In this document: one piece after another, positions 1-11,500 of the stretch
Position numbering within the stretch: position 1 is the stretch's first letter
Layout of the letters: each line of letters starts with the position of its first letter
Assembly (NCBI RefSeq): GCF_005843885.1
Contig: NZ_CP040443.1
Location: forward strand, 2,170,001 to 2,234,000
DNA from: Escherichia sp. E4742
GTDB taxonomy: Bacteria > Pseudomonadota > Gammaproteobacteria > Enterobacterales > Enterobacteriaceae
DNA: 64,000 nucleotides
Reading direction: 5' to 3'
Notes under the pieces: generated by a model
Databases searched by the model: none
Told to the model about the DNA's origin: nothing
Seen by the model: only the letters and a program-made list of their open reading frames with translations
Position numbers and translations under genes: made by a program

Positions 1-2160
1 AGTGGTCATCAGGCCACGAACACCATTATTAACAATAGCGGCAGAATGAATGTTGAAGGTGGTAGCGCAACGAACACCACTATTAACAGTGGTGGTAAGC
101 AGTATGTCTACCGTGGCGGCAGTACAACGAGCACCACCATTAACAGTGGTGGTTTCCTGTCTGTCAACGGTGGCAGTGCAGTTGACATTACTCAGAACAG
201 CGGCGGGGCTATTTCTACGGACACCTCTGCCACTCTGAGTGGTACCAACATTAACGGCAGCTTCAGCATTGCCGGTGGCAGTGCCGTCAATATGCTGCTG
301 GAGAATGGTGGATACCTGAGTGTTAATAGTGGTCATGACGCCAGCGACACAACTGTTGGCAGTGGCGGTATGCTGGATGTCCGGAGCGGCGGTGTACTTC
401 GTGGTACCACCACCCTGACAGATAAAGGGACGCTCGCCGGTGGTACGTTCACAAATGTCACAAATGAAGGAAACCTGTATTTCCTCAACAACAGTGCGGC
501 GACCTTTGCGGGTACCCTGACGGGGAGCGGTACCCTGACCCAGGAAGGCGGAAATACCCGCTTCAGCGGACTGTTGTCTCAGGATGGCGGGATTGCTCTT
601 CAGAGTGGCGCTGCAATGACGATGGTTACCCTTCAGGCGAACGCTAATGTGACGACACAGTCAGGCACCATCCTGACGCTGGATAACGGAAGCATCCTGA
701 CGGGGAGCGTTACGGGAGACAACACTGGTGCAGGTGACATGACGGTTAAGGGAGCCTCTGTCTGGCATCTCGATGGTGACTCCACTGTCAGTGCATTAAC
801 GCTGGATAACGGGACTGTCGATTTCCGTCCGTCAGCCACCACGCGCCTGACGCAGGCTTTCCGGCCGGTTTCACTGGTGTCTGAAAGTCTTTCAGGTAAC
901 GGGACATTCCGGATGAACACGGATATCGCATCTCATACCGGAGACATGCTGAATGTGACGGGGAATGCCAGTGGCAATTTTGTGCTGGACATCAGAAATA
1001 CCGGTCTTGAACCTGTTTCCGCAGGCACACCACTTCAGGTCGTTCATACCGGCAGTGGCGATGCTGCGTTCAGCCTGAACGGCGGGAAAGTGGATGCCGG
1101 TACCTGGGAATACTATCTGAACAAGGAAAATACTGACTGGTACCTGAAAGCTGACAGTAGTCAGCCAGGAACAGATAACCCGGGAACAGATAATCCGGGA
1201 ACAGATAATCCAGGAACAGATAACCCGGTACCTCCGGTACGCCATACAACAAAATCGGCTGATGCTGTGCTGAATATGGCAACGGCACCGGTCTATGTGT
1301 TCAACAGTGAGCTTCAGAGTCTGCGTTTTCGTCACGGCGATGTCATGCAGAATACCCGTTCACCGGGTGGTGTCTGGGGACGGTACACCGGGTCAGATAC
1401 CCGTATCAGCGGTGGTGCCGGCTCAGGTTATTCACTGACCCAGAGCGGAATGGAAACCGGCGGCGACACCGTATTTGACCTGAATGACAGCAGGCTGGCT
1501 GTGGGGGCTTTTGTATCCTATACCGATAACAGCATCAGCCATAACCGTGGTGGCAGCAGTACTGTCGGAAGTACCGGTGGTGGTCTGTATGCAACCTGGT
1601 TTAACAATGATGGTTACTATGTGGATGGCGTTATCAAAGTTAACCGTTTCAGGAACGAACTGCGCACCTGGATGAGTGACGGCACGGCAGTGAAAGGCGA
1701 TTATCATCAGAATGGCTTTGGTGGCAGCCTGGAAGCAGGCAGAACCTTCAGTCTGAATGAAAACACCTGGATTCAGCCTTATCTCCGTAGTACGGCATTC
1801 CGGGCAGAATCAAAGGATATCAGTCTGGATAATGGTATGAAGGCGAAAGCAGGGACAACCAAATCACTTCAGGGTGAAGTGGGTGTGAACCTCGGGATGA
1901 ATCTTGATGTTGCCGGAACTGTTGTCAGACCGTATCTGACGACGGCAGTGAGCCATGAGTTTTCGGATAACAACAGGGTCCGGATAAATGACAGCTATAA
2001 CTTTACTAACGATATCTCAGGCACCACAGGGAAATACGGTGCCGGGGTGAGTGCTCAGCTGACAGCGAATGCCGGGGTGTGGGCAGAAGCGAGTTACCAG
2101 AATGGCGAGAATACAGAATCGCCGGTAACAGGGAGCGTCGGTTTCCGGATTAATTTCTGA
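1..2160 (+). CDS. AIDA-type self-associating autotransporter adhesin, C-terminal part (5' end outside window)
   Basis: The reading frame is open from base 1, so the methionine codon at 46 is internal and this is the end of a longer gene. The first ~130 residues are degenerate ~19-residue repeats of the form (S)TTINSGGxxxV, the beta-helix repeat of AIDA-I, TibA and Ag43 adhesins. A junction region follows, then a PGTDN-repeat linker near 1165-1224, and then a ~300-residue barrel domain that ends in VGFRINF with a terminal phenylalanine, as outer-membrane barrels do. Such proteins export their own passenger to the cell surface and mediate aggregation and adhesion. AIDA-I and TibA are glycosylated by a heptosyltransferase encoded just upstream, which here would lie outside the window. 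I cannot tell which named member it is. Confidence 0.85.
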   Translation, partial: SGHQATNTIINNSGRMNVEGGSATNTTINSGGKQYVYRGGSTTSTTINSGGFLSVNGGSAVDITQNSGGAISTDTSATLSGTNINGSFSIAGGSAVNMLLENGGYLSVNSGHDASDTTVGSGGMLDVRSGGVLRGTTTLTDKGTLAGGTFTNVTNEGNLYFLNNSAATFAGTLTGSGTLTQEGGNTRFSGLLSQDGGIALQSGAAMTMVTLQANANVTTQSGTILTLDNGSILTGSVTGDNTGAGDMTVKGASVWHLDGDSTVSALTLDNGTVDFRPSATTRLTQAFRPVSLVSESLSGNGTFRMNTDIASHTGDMLNVTGNASGNFVLDIRNTGLEPVSAGTPLQVVHTGSGDAAFSLNGGKVDAGTWEYYLNKENTDWYLKADSSQPGTDNPGTDNPGTDNPGTDNPVPPVRHTTKSADAVLNMATAPVYVFNSELQSLRFRHGDVMQNTRSPGGVWGRYTGSDTRISGGAGSGYSLTQSGMETGGDTVFDLNDSRLAVGAFVSYTDNSISHNRGGSSTVGSTGGGLYATWFNNDGYYVDGVIKVNRFRNELRTWMSDGTAVKGDYHQNGFGGSLEAGRTFSLNENTWIQPYLRSTAFRAESKDISLDNGMKAKAGTTKSLQGEVGVNLGMNLDVAGTVVRPYLTTAVSHEFSDNNRVRINDSYNFTNDISGTTGKYGAGVSAQLTANAGVWAEASYQNGENTESPVTGSVGFRINF
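1165..1224 (+). repeat. four 15-bp tandem repeats encoding PGTDN linker
   Basis: Four consecutive 15-base units of the type CC(A/G)GGAACAGATAA(C/T) encode (PGTDN)4 between the passenger and the barrel of the autotransporter. Units one and four match each other, as do units two and three. The copy number could vary by slippage without disturbing the frame. Confidence 0.9.
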
Positions 2161-2170
2161 TACGGAAAAA

Positions 2171-2208
2171 GGGGCAGTAACGGGCGCTCTTATACCTGTT
2201 ACTGCCCC
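2171..2208 (+). terminator. hairpin after the autotransporter gene
   Basis: An 11-bp perfect stem (GGGGCAGTAAC / GTTACTGCCCC) starts 11 bases after the autotransporter stop codon. No clear T-run follows on the plus strand, so it may act as a weak terminator or an mRNA-stabilising 3' hairpin. Confidence 0.5.
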
Positions 2209-2319
2209 TGTCGGCAAAAGGAAACAACACGCGGAAAAACGCCCGCATTCACCATCTTTACACTTGTTATTTTAAATGAACAGGGCCACAACATCCTCAG
2301 TGCTGTGGCCAGACAGAAA

Positions 2320-2700
2320 TTAATATCCGGCGCTTCTGAGATGAATACGGGCCACTGATTCATCTTCCGCCCAGTAAATCCGTTCAGCGACCATGGCTTC
2401 GGGGTTTAGCTGTACGTCGCGTAGTACACGCTCTTTGAAGCGCAGATAACCGCCTTTATCGATAAGATGGCCCATATGGAGGTAAACCGGTTTACCCCCC
2501 AGCATTTCTTTTTCAAACTCAAACGTGCGGCATTCACCCCGTCGATATCTTCGTAGCGGAACCCCGGCATGGTCAGTTTCTGACGGGGCAGATGGATCTG
2601 ACCGTTACCCCAGGTTTCAGCAATTCCGTAAGCCACCGTCAGCAGGTGCACGGGCAGAATGCCACCGGGTATACGTACGCTGATCATGGCTTCGCCGCAG
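2320..2700 (-). pseudogene. asrC: asrC remnant with a large internal deletion
   Basis: The minus strand carries two pieces that match opposite ends of anaerobic sulfite reductase subunit C. The piece at about 2528-2700 reads EAMISVRIPGGILPVHLLTV and continues to GVNAA. The piece at 2320-2525 reads EFEKEMLGGKPVYLHMGHLI and continues to the C-terminus. They join directly near 2525-2530 in different frames, removing the central part with the siroheme/4Fe-4S binding region and the ferredoxin cysteines. AsrC is normally about 337 residues; roughly a third remains. No asrA or asrB is visible next to it. It cannot make an active enzyme and marks an old deletion in the island. Confidence 0.8.
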
Positions 2701-2928
2701 ATGTATTGCTGTGCAGAAGCAGACAGGAGTATCTGACCGGGCGATTAATGTTTTCCCTGTTCATCAGCGATTGATAAAGTTCCGCTTGCTGACTTTTTAT
2801 ACGAAATTTACTTCAGTATGCGCACACGAATTGACTGTCTGACGGATAAAAACTGTTTTACAGAACTGAATGAATCGCACCGTCTTCGCCGTGGTTGTGA
2901 ATGAAAAATATATCATTGCCATCTCAGC

Positions 2929-4882
<1,954 letters not shown>

Positions 4883-5196
4883 TCAGCAGAAGTAAAACGC
4901 CCCGTGAACGGCATGAAATATGCGCCGGAGACGGGTTTACTGGTGACCCTACCGGACAGCCTGTTCTGGTTTGGCAGTCAGCGTATTGCGGTTGATATCC
5001 TGAGACTAAGACAGAGCGGAATGCCGGTAGTGACAACGACAGTGGAGGTGAACGATAACCTGACGGGAACAAACCGCAAAATACCGGCATACCATCTCTG
5101 ATACGACCATCAGGGGAAATATTGCTCTGGCTGCGGTATGGCGACATTCTTTATACTCTATTCCCGTGCCTGAAAAAATGTACAAAGGAAACGGGA

Positions 5197-5430
5197 ATGG
5201 CAAGGTCCGATTACGATATTATCAATCTGTCTCTGGAACATGAACTGAATGAGTGGCTGGCAGAGAGAGGTTATGCCGGACTGGCGGATAACCGGAACCG
5301 CTTGGCAGAGGTGGTTACCCGGAAATTGCAGGACAGCTTTTATGTGAACGTTTCCTGGGATGCGCTGAACACGGCATACAGTGAACACCCGGAGTGGTTT
5401 TCAGGGCTTGTCTCCGGGGATGAGAATTAA
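5197..5430 (+). CDS. small unknown protein, 77 residues
   Basis: The frame starts at ATG 5197, preceded by an AAAGGAAA ribosome site at a good distance; a longer frame from 5122 lacks this. The product (MARSDYDIINLSLEHELNEW...) is acidic, with predicted helices and no membrane segment or signal peptide. It lies about 95 bases after the IS100-split gene on the same strand, so the two may once have been co-transcribed. Small genes of this kind are common in E. coli integrated elements, but I do not recognise the family and assign no function. Confidence 0.6.
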   Translation: MARSDYDIINLSLEHELNEWLAERGYAGLADNRNRLAEVVTRKLQDSFYVNVSWDALNTAYSEHPEWFSGLVSGDEN

Positions 5431-5446
5431 AAGGCTGATTATGCTG

Positions 5447-5674
5447 CTATCGGGCAGTGCAGTTGCCTGCAGAGGTTCCGGTCTGTTCTGTTTCTTCCCG
5501 GGGCTCAGGTTTGAATTTTCCCAGAAAGTTGTACATTGGCCGCATGCAGGGGGGCGGATAACCCTCCCGCATCAAAACCACCCGGGCTTCCTCAACACTG
5601 GTCACGGTGACAAGCGCACCATGATCATCTCTGTATCGCTGATTGATTTTCGGTAATGGAACATCTTCTGACAT
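5447..5674 (-). CDS. DUF4222-like small protein
   Basis: This 75-residue minus-strand frame starts MSEDVPLPKINQRYRDDHGA and contains VTVTSVEEARVVLMREGYPPPC, matching the pattern of DUF4222 proteins found in lambdoid prophages (R-Y-R-D...G...V-x-V-T...V-x-x-x-R-x-G-Y...P-C). Function unknown. It is convergent with the 77-residue gene at 5197-5430, 16 bases away. An opposing plus-strand frame covers the same bases but shows no family features. Confidence 0.6.
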   Translation of the reverse strand: MSEDVPLPKINQRYRDDHGALVTVTSVEEARVVLMREGYPPPCMRPMYNFLGKFKPEPREETEQTGTSAGNCTAR

Positions 5675-6134
5675 AGATTTCAGAACGGTAACGGTTAACT
5701 AAAATTTCATGTGGTATCGCTGAATCAGAAGACGGCGCTTCCTGATGTGTGCTGTTAATTTGCTGTTTTTACGAAGCATTTTCCCCTTCTTTCTGTGTAT
5801 TTTATTGCGCTCCTCCTTTCATGTCCTTCCCATATCCTGAAACTCACTTAAATACTGCTGAATCGTTGCATATCGAAATTTTCAATGACTGAAGTCAAAA
5901 AATGACATTTCTTGTGCTAACCAACTGTATTAAAAGCATTCAATGGGATAATTTCCTGCATTTTTCCATTAACTATGGTTATAAGTTTTGAGTTGTTCTG
6001 ATTTTTCGATATAAAACAGAATAAAGATCTGTTCATTTGCGTTATTACGATCGATAAATCTGTCATATTGCTGTCATTCAGATCATTATTCTATAATGAT
6101 CAAAATTAAGTCAATTCTGAACTGATTTGTTACT
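5675..6134. other. AT-rich non-coding region upstream of the CDI operon
   Basis: No gene is supported here. The stretch is markedly AT-rich with many A and T tracts, as in horizontally acquired promoters bound by H-NS. The cdi promoter presumably lies in its right half, ahead of the JUMPStart-like leader, but I cannot fix its -35 and -10 boxes. Confidence 0.5.
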
Positions 6135-6186
6135 CAGCATTCTGGTACCGGTTGATGCGGGTAAATACCGGAAGGGCGGTAGCGTG
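6135..6186 (+). promoter_or_regulatory. JUMPStart-like leader with ops element upstream of cdiB
   Basis: A perfect ops core GGCGGTAGCGTG occupies 6175-6186, identical to the one in the waaQ leader in this window (56114-56125). The preceding bases from 6135 (CAGCATTCTGGTACCGGTTG) resemble the left half of the JUMPStart consensus (CAGTGCTCTGGTAGCTGTTA), with about 13 extra bases between the halves. The ops element pauses RNA polymerase and recruits RfaH, the antiterminator needed for long, distal or horizontally acquired operons. It sits 77-88 bases before the cdiB start, inside the expected untranslated leader. RfaH control of this locus is inferred from the sequence. Confidence 0.8.
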
Positions 6187-6262
6187 CCATCGCAAAACAT
6201 GGTGAGAGGTATCGTCAGGAGGCTGGTGATTGTTGGTATGGCATGAATAAAAGGTTTTTCGT

Positions 6263-8002
6263 TTGACTGGAAAATTATGTTGCAGGAACGAGAGGGCTGA
6301 GGAACAAAGCTTATCCCGGCGCTGTCCGTCCTTGCTGTCACTGACACTGATGTCTGTTTTATTATCGCCTTTATCTCTTCAGGCAGCGGATGTCCGGCGT
6401 AGCGGAGATGAAGCATTTATCATTCAGCAGCAACGTCAGGAAGCCCTTGAGCAACAACTGACGCCTTCGGCCCCTGATGTTCGCCTTTCTGCACCTGGCT
6501 CTTTTGCCCGTAAGATTAATTTTCCTGTTGAAACGCCCTGTTTTCAGATTAAACAGACAGAACTGGAGGGGGCTGATGCGTTACCACACTGGTTGCCTTT
6601 ACAAAAAATCGCCAACGGGGCGGTCGGGCATTGCATGGGGGCGAAAGGAATTAATCTGCTGATGAGTACATTGCAGAACCGTCTGGTCGATCATGGTTAT
6701 GTCACCACCCGGGTTCTGGCACCTTCGCAGGATTTAAAAAGCGGTATCCTCCGGCTGGTTATTATTCCCGGTGTTGTGCGGCATGTGCGTCTGACACCGG
6801 ACAGTGATGACTATATTCAGTTGTATTCCTCATTCCCGGCACACGAAGGCTCTCTGCTGGATTTACGGGACATTGAGCAGGGGCTGGAGAATATGCAACG
6901 ACTGCCGGGTGTGCAGGCTGATATGGAAATTGTACCCGGTGAGCAGCCAGGGGAAAGTGACATTCTTATTACCCGCAAACAGGACAAATACTGGCGACTG
7001 GGGTTTTCGCTTGATGATTCAGGTACCCGCAACACAGGGCGTTATCTCGGTGGTATAACATTTTCTCTGGATAATCCTTTTTCCCTGAGTGATCTGCTGT
7101 ATGTTTCTGCCACCCATAATTTTCCACATTACGGGGGTAAGGGCAGTAAAAACTACACGGCCCATTACTCTGTGCCTTTCGGCTACTGGCAGTTTTCCGT
7201 CACCGCCAGTGATTACGATTACCATCAGACGGTAGCTGGTGCGGTTGAGGATTACCAGTACAGTGGCGAGAGTCAGAATCTGGGCATGCAGCTGAGCCGG
7301 GTACTGCACCGTAACGGGACGCAGAAAACGGTGCTGACTTACGATGTTCAGGCCCGCAGGTCGCGTAACTACATTAATGATACGGAAATCCAGGTACAGC
7401 GCCGGCAGACGGCGGCCTGGCGACTTGGGCTGCAGCACCGTCATTATATTTCTCAGGCCACACTGGATGCTGGTGTCAGCTGGCAACGGGGAACCCGCTG
7501 GTTTGGTGCACAGCCGGCACCGGAGGAAATCTTCGGTGAGGCAACGGCGCTCAGTAAGATCCTGCAGATGAATGCGTCCTTTAATCTGCCCTTTACACTG
7601 GCAGAGCAGCCCTTCAGTTATTCCTTCCGGTATCAGCGTCAGCTGAGCAATACCCCGCTGACTCCACAGGAACAGTTTGCCATCGGTAACCGCTGGACGG
7701 TTCGTGGTTTTGACGGGGAGCGAACGCTGAATGCCAGTAACGGCTGGTATATCCGCAACGACCTGGCCTGGCGTACGCCACTGCCGGAGCAGGAGTTATA
7801 TCTGGGAATGGATTACGGCGAGGTGGGGGGAGCCGGCAGTGAATACCTGGTGGGACGTCATCTGGCCGGTGGTGTTGTGGGGCTGAGGGGGCAACTGTTC
7901 AGTACGGATTATGACGTTTTCATCGGTCGTCCGTTTTCAAAACCGGCGGGTTTTATGACGAGTGATGTGACAGCCGGTTTTAATCTGTTCCGGGATTTCT
8001 GA
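6263..8002 (+). CDS. cdiB: CdiB, two-partner secretion outer-membrane exporter
   Basis: This Omp85-superfamily (TpsB/FhaC/ShlB) protein exports CdiA across the outer membrane. After a signal-like segment (LTLMSVLLSPLSLQA) come two POTRA domains with the family pattern CFQIKQTELEG and GILRLVIIPG. A C-terminal barrel follows, with the conserved lid-loop motif VRGFDGERTL, and the chain ends in NLFRDF with a terminal aromatic residue. The start is uncertain: TTG 6263 gives 579 residues. A short frame MNKRFFV from ATG 6243 ends in TGA just before it, so the true start may involve either site or a later ATG near 6350. It heads the cdiBCA-I operon. Confidence 0.9.
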   Translation: MTGKLCCRNERAEEQSLSRRCPSLLSLTLMSVLLSPLSLQAADVRRSGDEAFIIQQQRQEALEQQLTPSAPDVRLSAPGSFARKINFPVETPCFQIKQTELEGADALPHWLPLQKIANGAVGHCMGAKGINLLMSTLQNRLVDHGYVTTRVLAPSQDLKSGILRLVIIPGVVRHVRLTPDSDDYIQLYSSFPAHEGSLLDLRDIEQGLENMQRLPGVQADMEIVPGEQPGESDILITRKQDKYWRLGFSLDDSGTRNTGRYLGGITFSLDNPFSLSDLLYVSATHNFPHYGGKGSKNYTAHYSVPFGYWQFSVTASDYDYHQTVAGAVEDYQYSGESQNLGMQLSRVLHRNGTQKTVLTYDVQARRSRNYINDTEIQVQRRQTAAWRLGLQHRHYISQATLDAGVSWQRGTRWFGAQPAPEEIFGEATALSKILQMNASFNLPFTLAEQPFSYSFRYQRQLSNTPLTPQEQFAIGNRWTVRGFDGERTLNASNGWYIRNDLAWRTPLPEQELYLGMDYGEVGGAGSEYLVGRHLAGGVVGLRGQLFSTDYDVFIGRPFSKPAGFMTSDVTAGFNLFRDF

Positions 8003-8011
8003 GAAAATTTC

Positions 8012-8539
8012 ATGCGTAACGGGAAATATGACGTTCTGAGTCCCCTGTATTCCGGTGAGCCGGTCAATGAGGCGGAAGTCCTGGGGGCGGCCGTGTGGCT
8101 GTGGATGTACTCCCCCCTGCATCGTGATGCGCCATTGCATACCCTGCCGGACCTGCTGCTGCCGGTGATTAAGCACCGACAGTATGTGATAACAACAGAG
8201 CAGGGGCGACCTGTTTTCTTCATGAGCTGGGCCTGGCTCAGCCAGGAGGCAGAGGCGCGTTATCTTACGCAGCCGGCAATTCTTATGCCTCAGTCGGACT
8301 GGAACAGTGGCGACCGGATGTGGGTCTGTGACTGGGTTGCCCCTTTTGGACATACCCCGGATATGAGTCGTCTTGTCCGGCAGGATATTTTTCCCCGTCA
8401 GTGCTGGCGTTCGTTATATCACCGGGGACATGAAACCGGGTTACGGGTGATGAATTTCCGGGGTGCACAGGTCAGTCGTGAAGAGGTGCGCCAGTGGCGT
8501 GTGCAGCACCCGCTTGCTGTGGATGTGCCGGAGAGATAA
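8012..8539 (+). CDS. cdiC: CdiC, HlyC-like toxin-activating lysine acyltransferase
   Basis: This 175-residue protein belongs to the RTX toxin-activating acyltransferase family, which moves a fatty acyl group from acyl-ACP to toxin lysines. The catalytic histidine is in WLWMYSPLHRD (His37, matching HlyC His23), and the acidic partner is in VCDWVAPFG (Asp107, matching HlyC Asp92). It starts 9 bases after cdiB and ends 15 bases before cdiA, so it is part of the operon. Only a subset of E. coli CDI loci carry this gene. Its natural substrate is presumably the adjacent CdiA, which would be acylated in the cytoplasm before export. That is inference. Confidence 0.88.
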   Translation: MRNGKYDVLSPLYSGEPVNEAEVLGAAVWLWMYSPLHRDAPLHTLPDLLLPVIKHRQYVITTEQGRPVFFMSWAWLSQEAEARYLTQPAILMPQSDWNSGDRMWVCDWVAPFGHTPDMSRLVRQDIFPRQCWRSLYHRGHETGLRVMNFRGAQVSREEVRQWRVQHPLAVDVPER

Positions 8540-8554
8540 GTCAGGTTTATCAGA

Positions 8555-11500
8555 ATGAACAGAAATTGTTACCGCATTATTTTTAACAAAGCCCGGGGAA
8601 TGCTGATGGTGGTGGCAGATATTGCCCGTTCCGGTCGCGCCGGTACATCACTGTCCTCCCGCACAGGATATCCACACAGGCAACGTATCTGCCGTGTCAC
8701 GCCGCTTGCATTCTCTTTGTGGCTGGCTTCGGGGATGGTGCATTCTGTCAGTGCTGCAGGCATTGTCGCAGACCATGGCGCACCGGGGCATCAGCAACCC
8801 ACGATTACGCAGACGGCCAGCGGCATTCCGCAGGTGAATATTCAGACGCCTTCTGCCGGCGGGGTTTCACATAATACATACGGCCAGTTCGACGTCGGTA
8901 ACCAGGGCGTCATTCTGAATAATGCCCATAACAATGTGCAGACTCAACTGGGTGGCATGGTGGCCGGGAACCCGTGGCTGGCGAAGGGAGAGGCCAGAAT
9001 CATTCTTAATGAAGTGAACAGTCGCAATCCCAGCCAGTTGAACGGTTTTGTTGAGGTTGCCGGGAAAAAGGCGCTGGTGGTGATTGCGAACCCGGCCGGC
9101 ATCAGTTGCGACGGGTGCGGTTTTATTAATGCGAACCGGGCCACGCTGACCACGGGGCAGCCGCAGATGAAAAACGGCAGTCTGACCGGATTCAGTGTTG
9201 AACGTGGTGAGATTCAGGTTACGGGCAAAGGTATGGATGCTTCGCGCACGGATTATACCGATATCATTGCCCGGTCTGTGAAGATTAATGCGGGTATCTG
9301 GGCGCAGGATCTGAAAGTGACCACAGGACGTAACAATGTGGATATCGCGCACGGGCAGATTGAGAAAAAGACCGGTGATGTCTCTTCACAGCCTCAGATG
9401 GCACTGGATGTGGCCAGTCTTGGCGGAATGTATGCCGGAAAAATTCGCCTTGTCGGTACGGAAACGGGGGTGGGTGTTCGTAACGCCGGTCATATTGGTG
9501 CGCAGGCAGGGGCGGTTACCCTGACGGCTGACGGACGTATTGAAAACAGTGGCAGTATCAGTGCGAAAACGGATGTGCATCTGGCGACAACCCGGGAGCT
9601 GCATAACAGTGGTTCTGTTTATGCGGGGCAGGATACGCAGATACAGAGTGATGGTGTCTTCACCCATACAGGCTCTGTGGCATCACGTCGCAACACCCGG
9701 ATTCAGACAGCGCGTCTGACCGGCGGTGAGCGGAGTCTGCTGGCCGCCGGGGTGAAAGATGACGGACGTCTGGCGGCAGCGGGCAACCTGACTGTCAGTA
9801 CCACCGGCGAACTGGCGGCACACGGACAGGTTCTGTCCGGTGGGGACATGCAACTGAAGGGGCAGGGGCTGGATTTAAGCAACAGCCGGATACAGGGACA
9901 ACATACTGAGCTGGATGCAACCAGTGGAAATCTGTCCACACAGAATGCGCAACTGAGTGCCGGTACGCTTTCCGCCCGGACTGCCGGGCAGTTCAGCAAT
10001 AATGACGGCACGATAAATGCCGACACACTGCAGATATCAGCACAGAGCCTGTCAAACCACAGGGGTAAACTGATTCAGACGGGAACAGGGGATTTTTCAC
10101 TGAACCTGCCGGGAGGTGTGGATAACCGGGAAGGGCTGCTTGCGGCAAATGGCGCGGTGCGCCTGGATGCACTGAGCCTTGATAATCGCAAGGGGAAAGT
10201 GCAGGCGGCGCAGTCAGGTAGTCTGCAGGTGAGGACAACCGGCGCCGTGGATAACCAGCAGGGAAGTCTGATTGCCAGCCGTGACATCCTGATTAATACA
10301 CAGGCGCTGAATAACGACAACGGACTGATTTCAGCTGCTGCCGGAACGGGCAGGATAAAAACACAGCAGGCTGTCAGCAATACTGAGGGACGAATGGAGT
10401 CCGCCGGCAGGCTGGATATTTCGGCAGGGAGTCTGAATAACCACCAGGGTACGGTGGTGTCTGACGGGCTGTCTGTGACGCTGGATGGTGCGCTGGATAA
10501 TACGTCCGGCAGACTGCTTTCACAGAAAACGCTGTCTGTGTCAGGCAGCGAACTGGTCTCTGATGATGGTCTGATTCAGTCCGGCAGTGACATGACGCTG
10601 GATGTACAGAACGGGGTTCTCAGTAACCGGAACACGAAAACACGGGGTGGTATCAGCAGCGCCGGTACCCTGACAGTGCGGGCCGGTATGCTGAATAACC
10701 AGCAGGGATTTATGGCGGGTCAGAAGGATATGACCCTGAACACCGGAACGCTCGATAACCGTCAGGGCGTGCTGGGGAGTAAGGCGTCATTGCAGATATC
10801 GTCAGGTACGCTGATGAACCAGAAAGGCGCACTGAAGGCCGGGACGGATATGTTGCTGAGTGGTGGTGATGTCAGTAATCAGGAAGGGACGCTTGCCGCC
10901 GGCAGAGACCTGAATGCGCACCTGAATGTGCTGGAAAATCAGCAGGGGACGGTGGTCAGCAACGGTAACAGCAGGCTGGATGTCACCCGCTCTGATAATC
11001 AGGGTGGCAGACTGGTGGCACAGCAGTCACTGACCCTTTCCTCGACGGATATCATCAACGATGCCGGCGGCCTGATACAGAGCGGTGCATCGCTGAATCT
11101 CCGTGCTGACACACTGAGTAACCGTAACAGTGGTGACCGGGGCGGTGTTATCAGTCAGGGGCCGATGACGCTGAATGCCGGCACACTGGACAGCACTGCC
11201 GGTGTGCTTTTGTCGGGAGATGCTCTGTCCCTGACTGCAGGCGTGGTTAACAATACATCCGGTCAGGTGGTGGCAAACGGTCTGCTCGGCTGGAACAGCC
11301 AGGCGCTGAACAATCAGTCAGGTCTTATTCAGGGGAAAGGCATCAGCATTAATACCGCAGGCCAGACGCTGGATAACAGAGGCGGTACGCTGAACAGCCT
11401 GCAGGAACTGACTGTCAGTACCGGAGCAATGGATAACCGGGGTGGGACCGTGGGGACGAAAACGACAGCTGACCTGAGCACCACCTCGCTGGATAACCGT

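Noticed and set aside
1165..1224. Tandem 15-bp repeats as a possible CRISPR-like element
   Set aside because: Contiguous, in frame and coding for a Pro/Gly linker.
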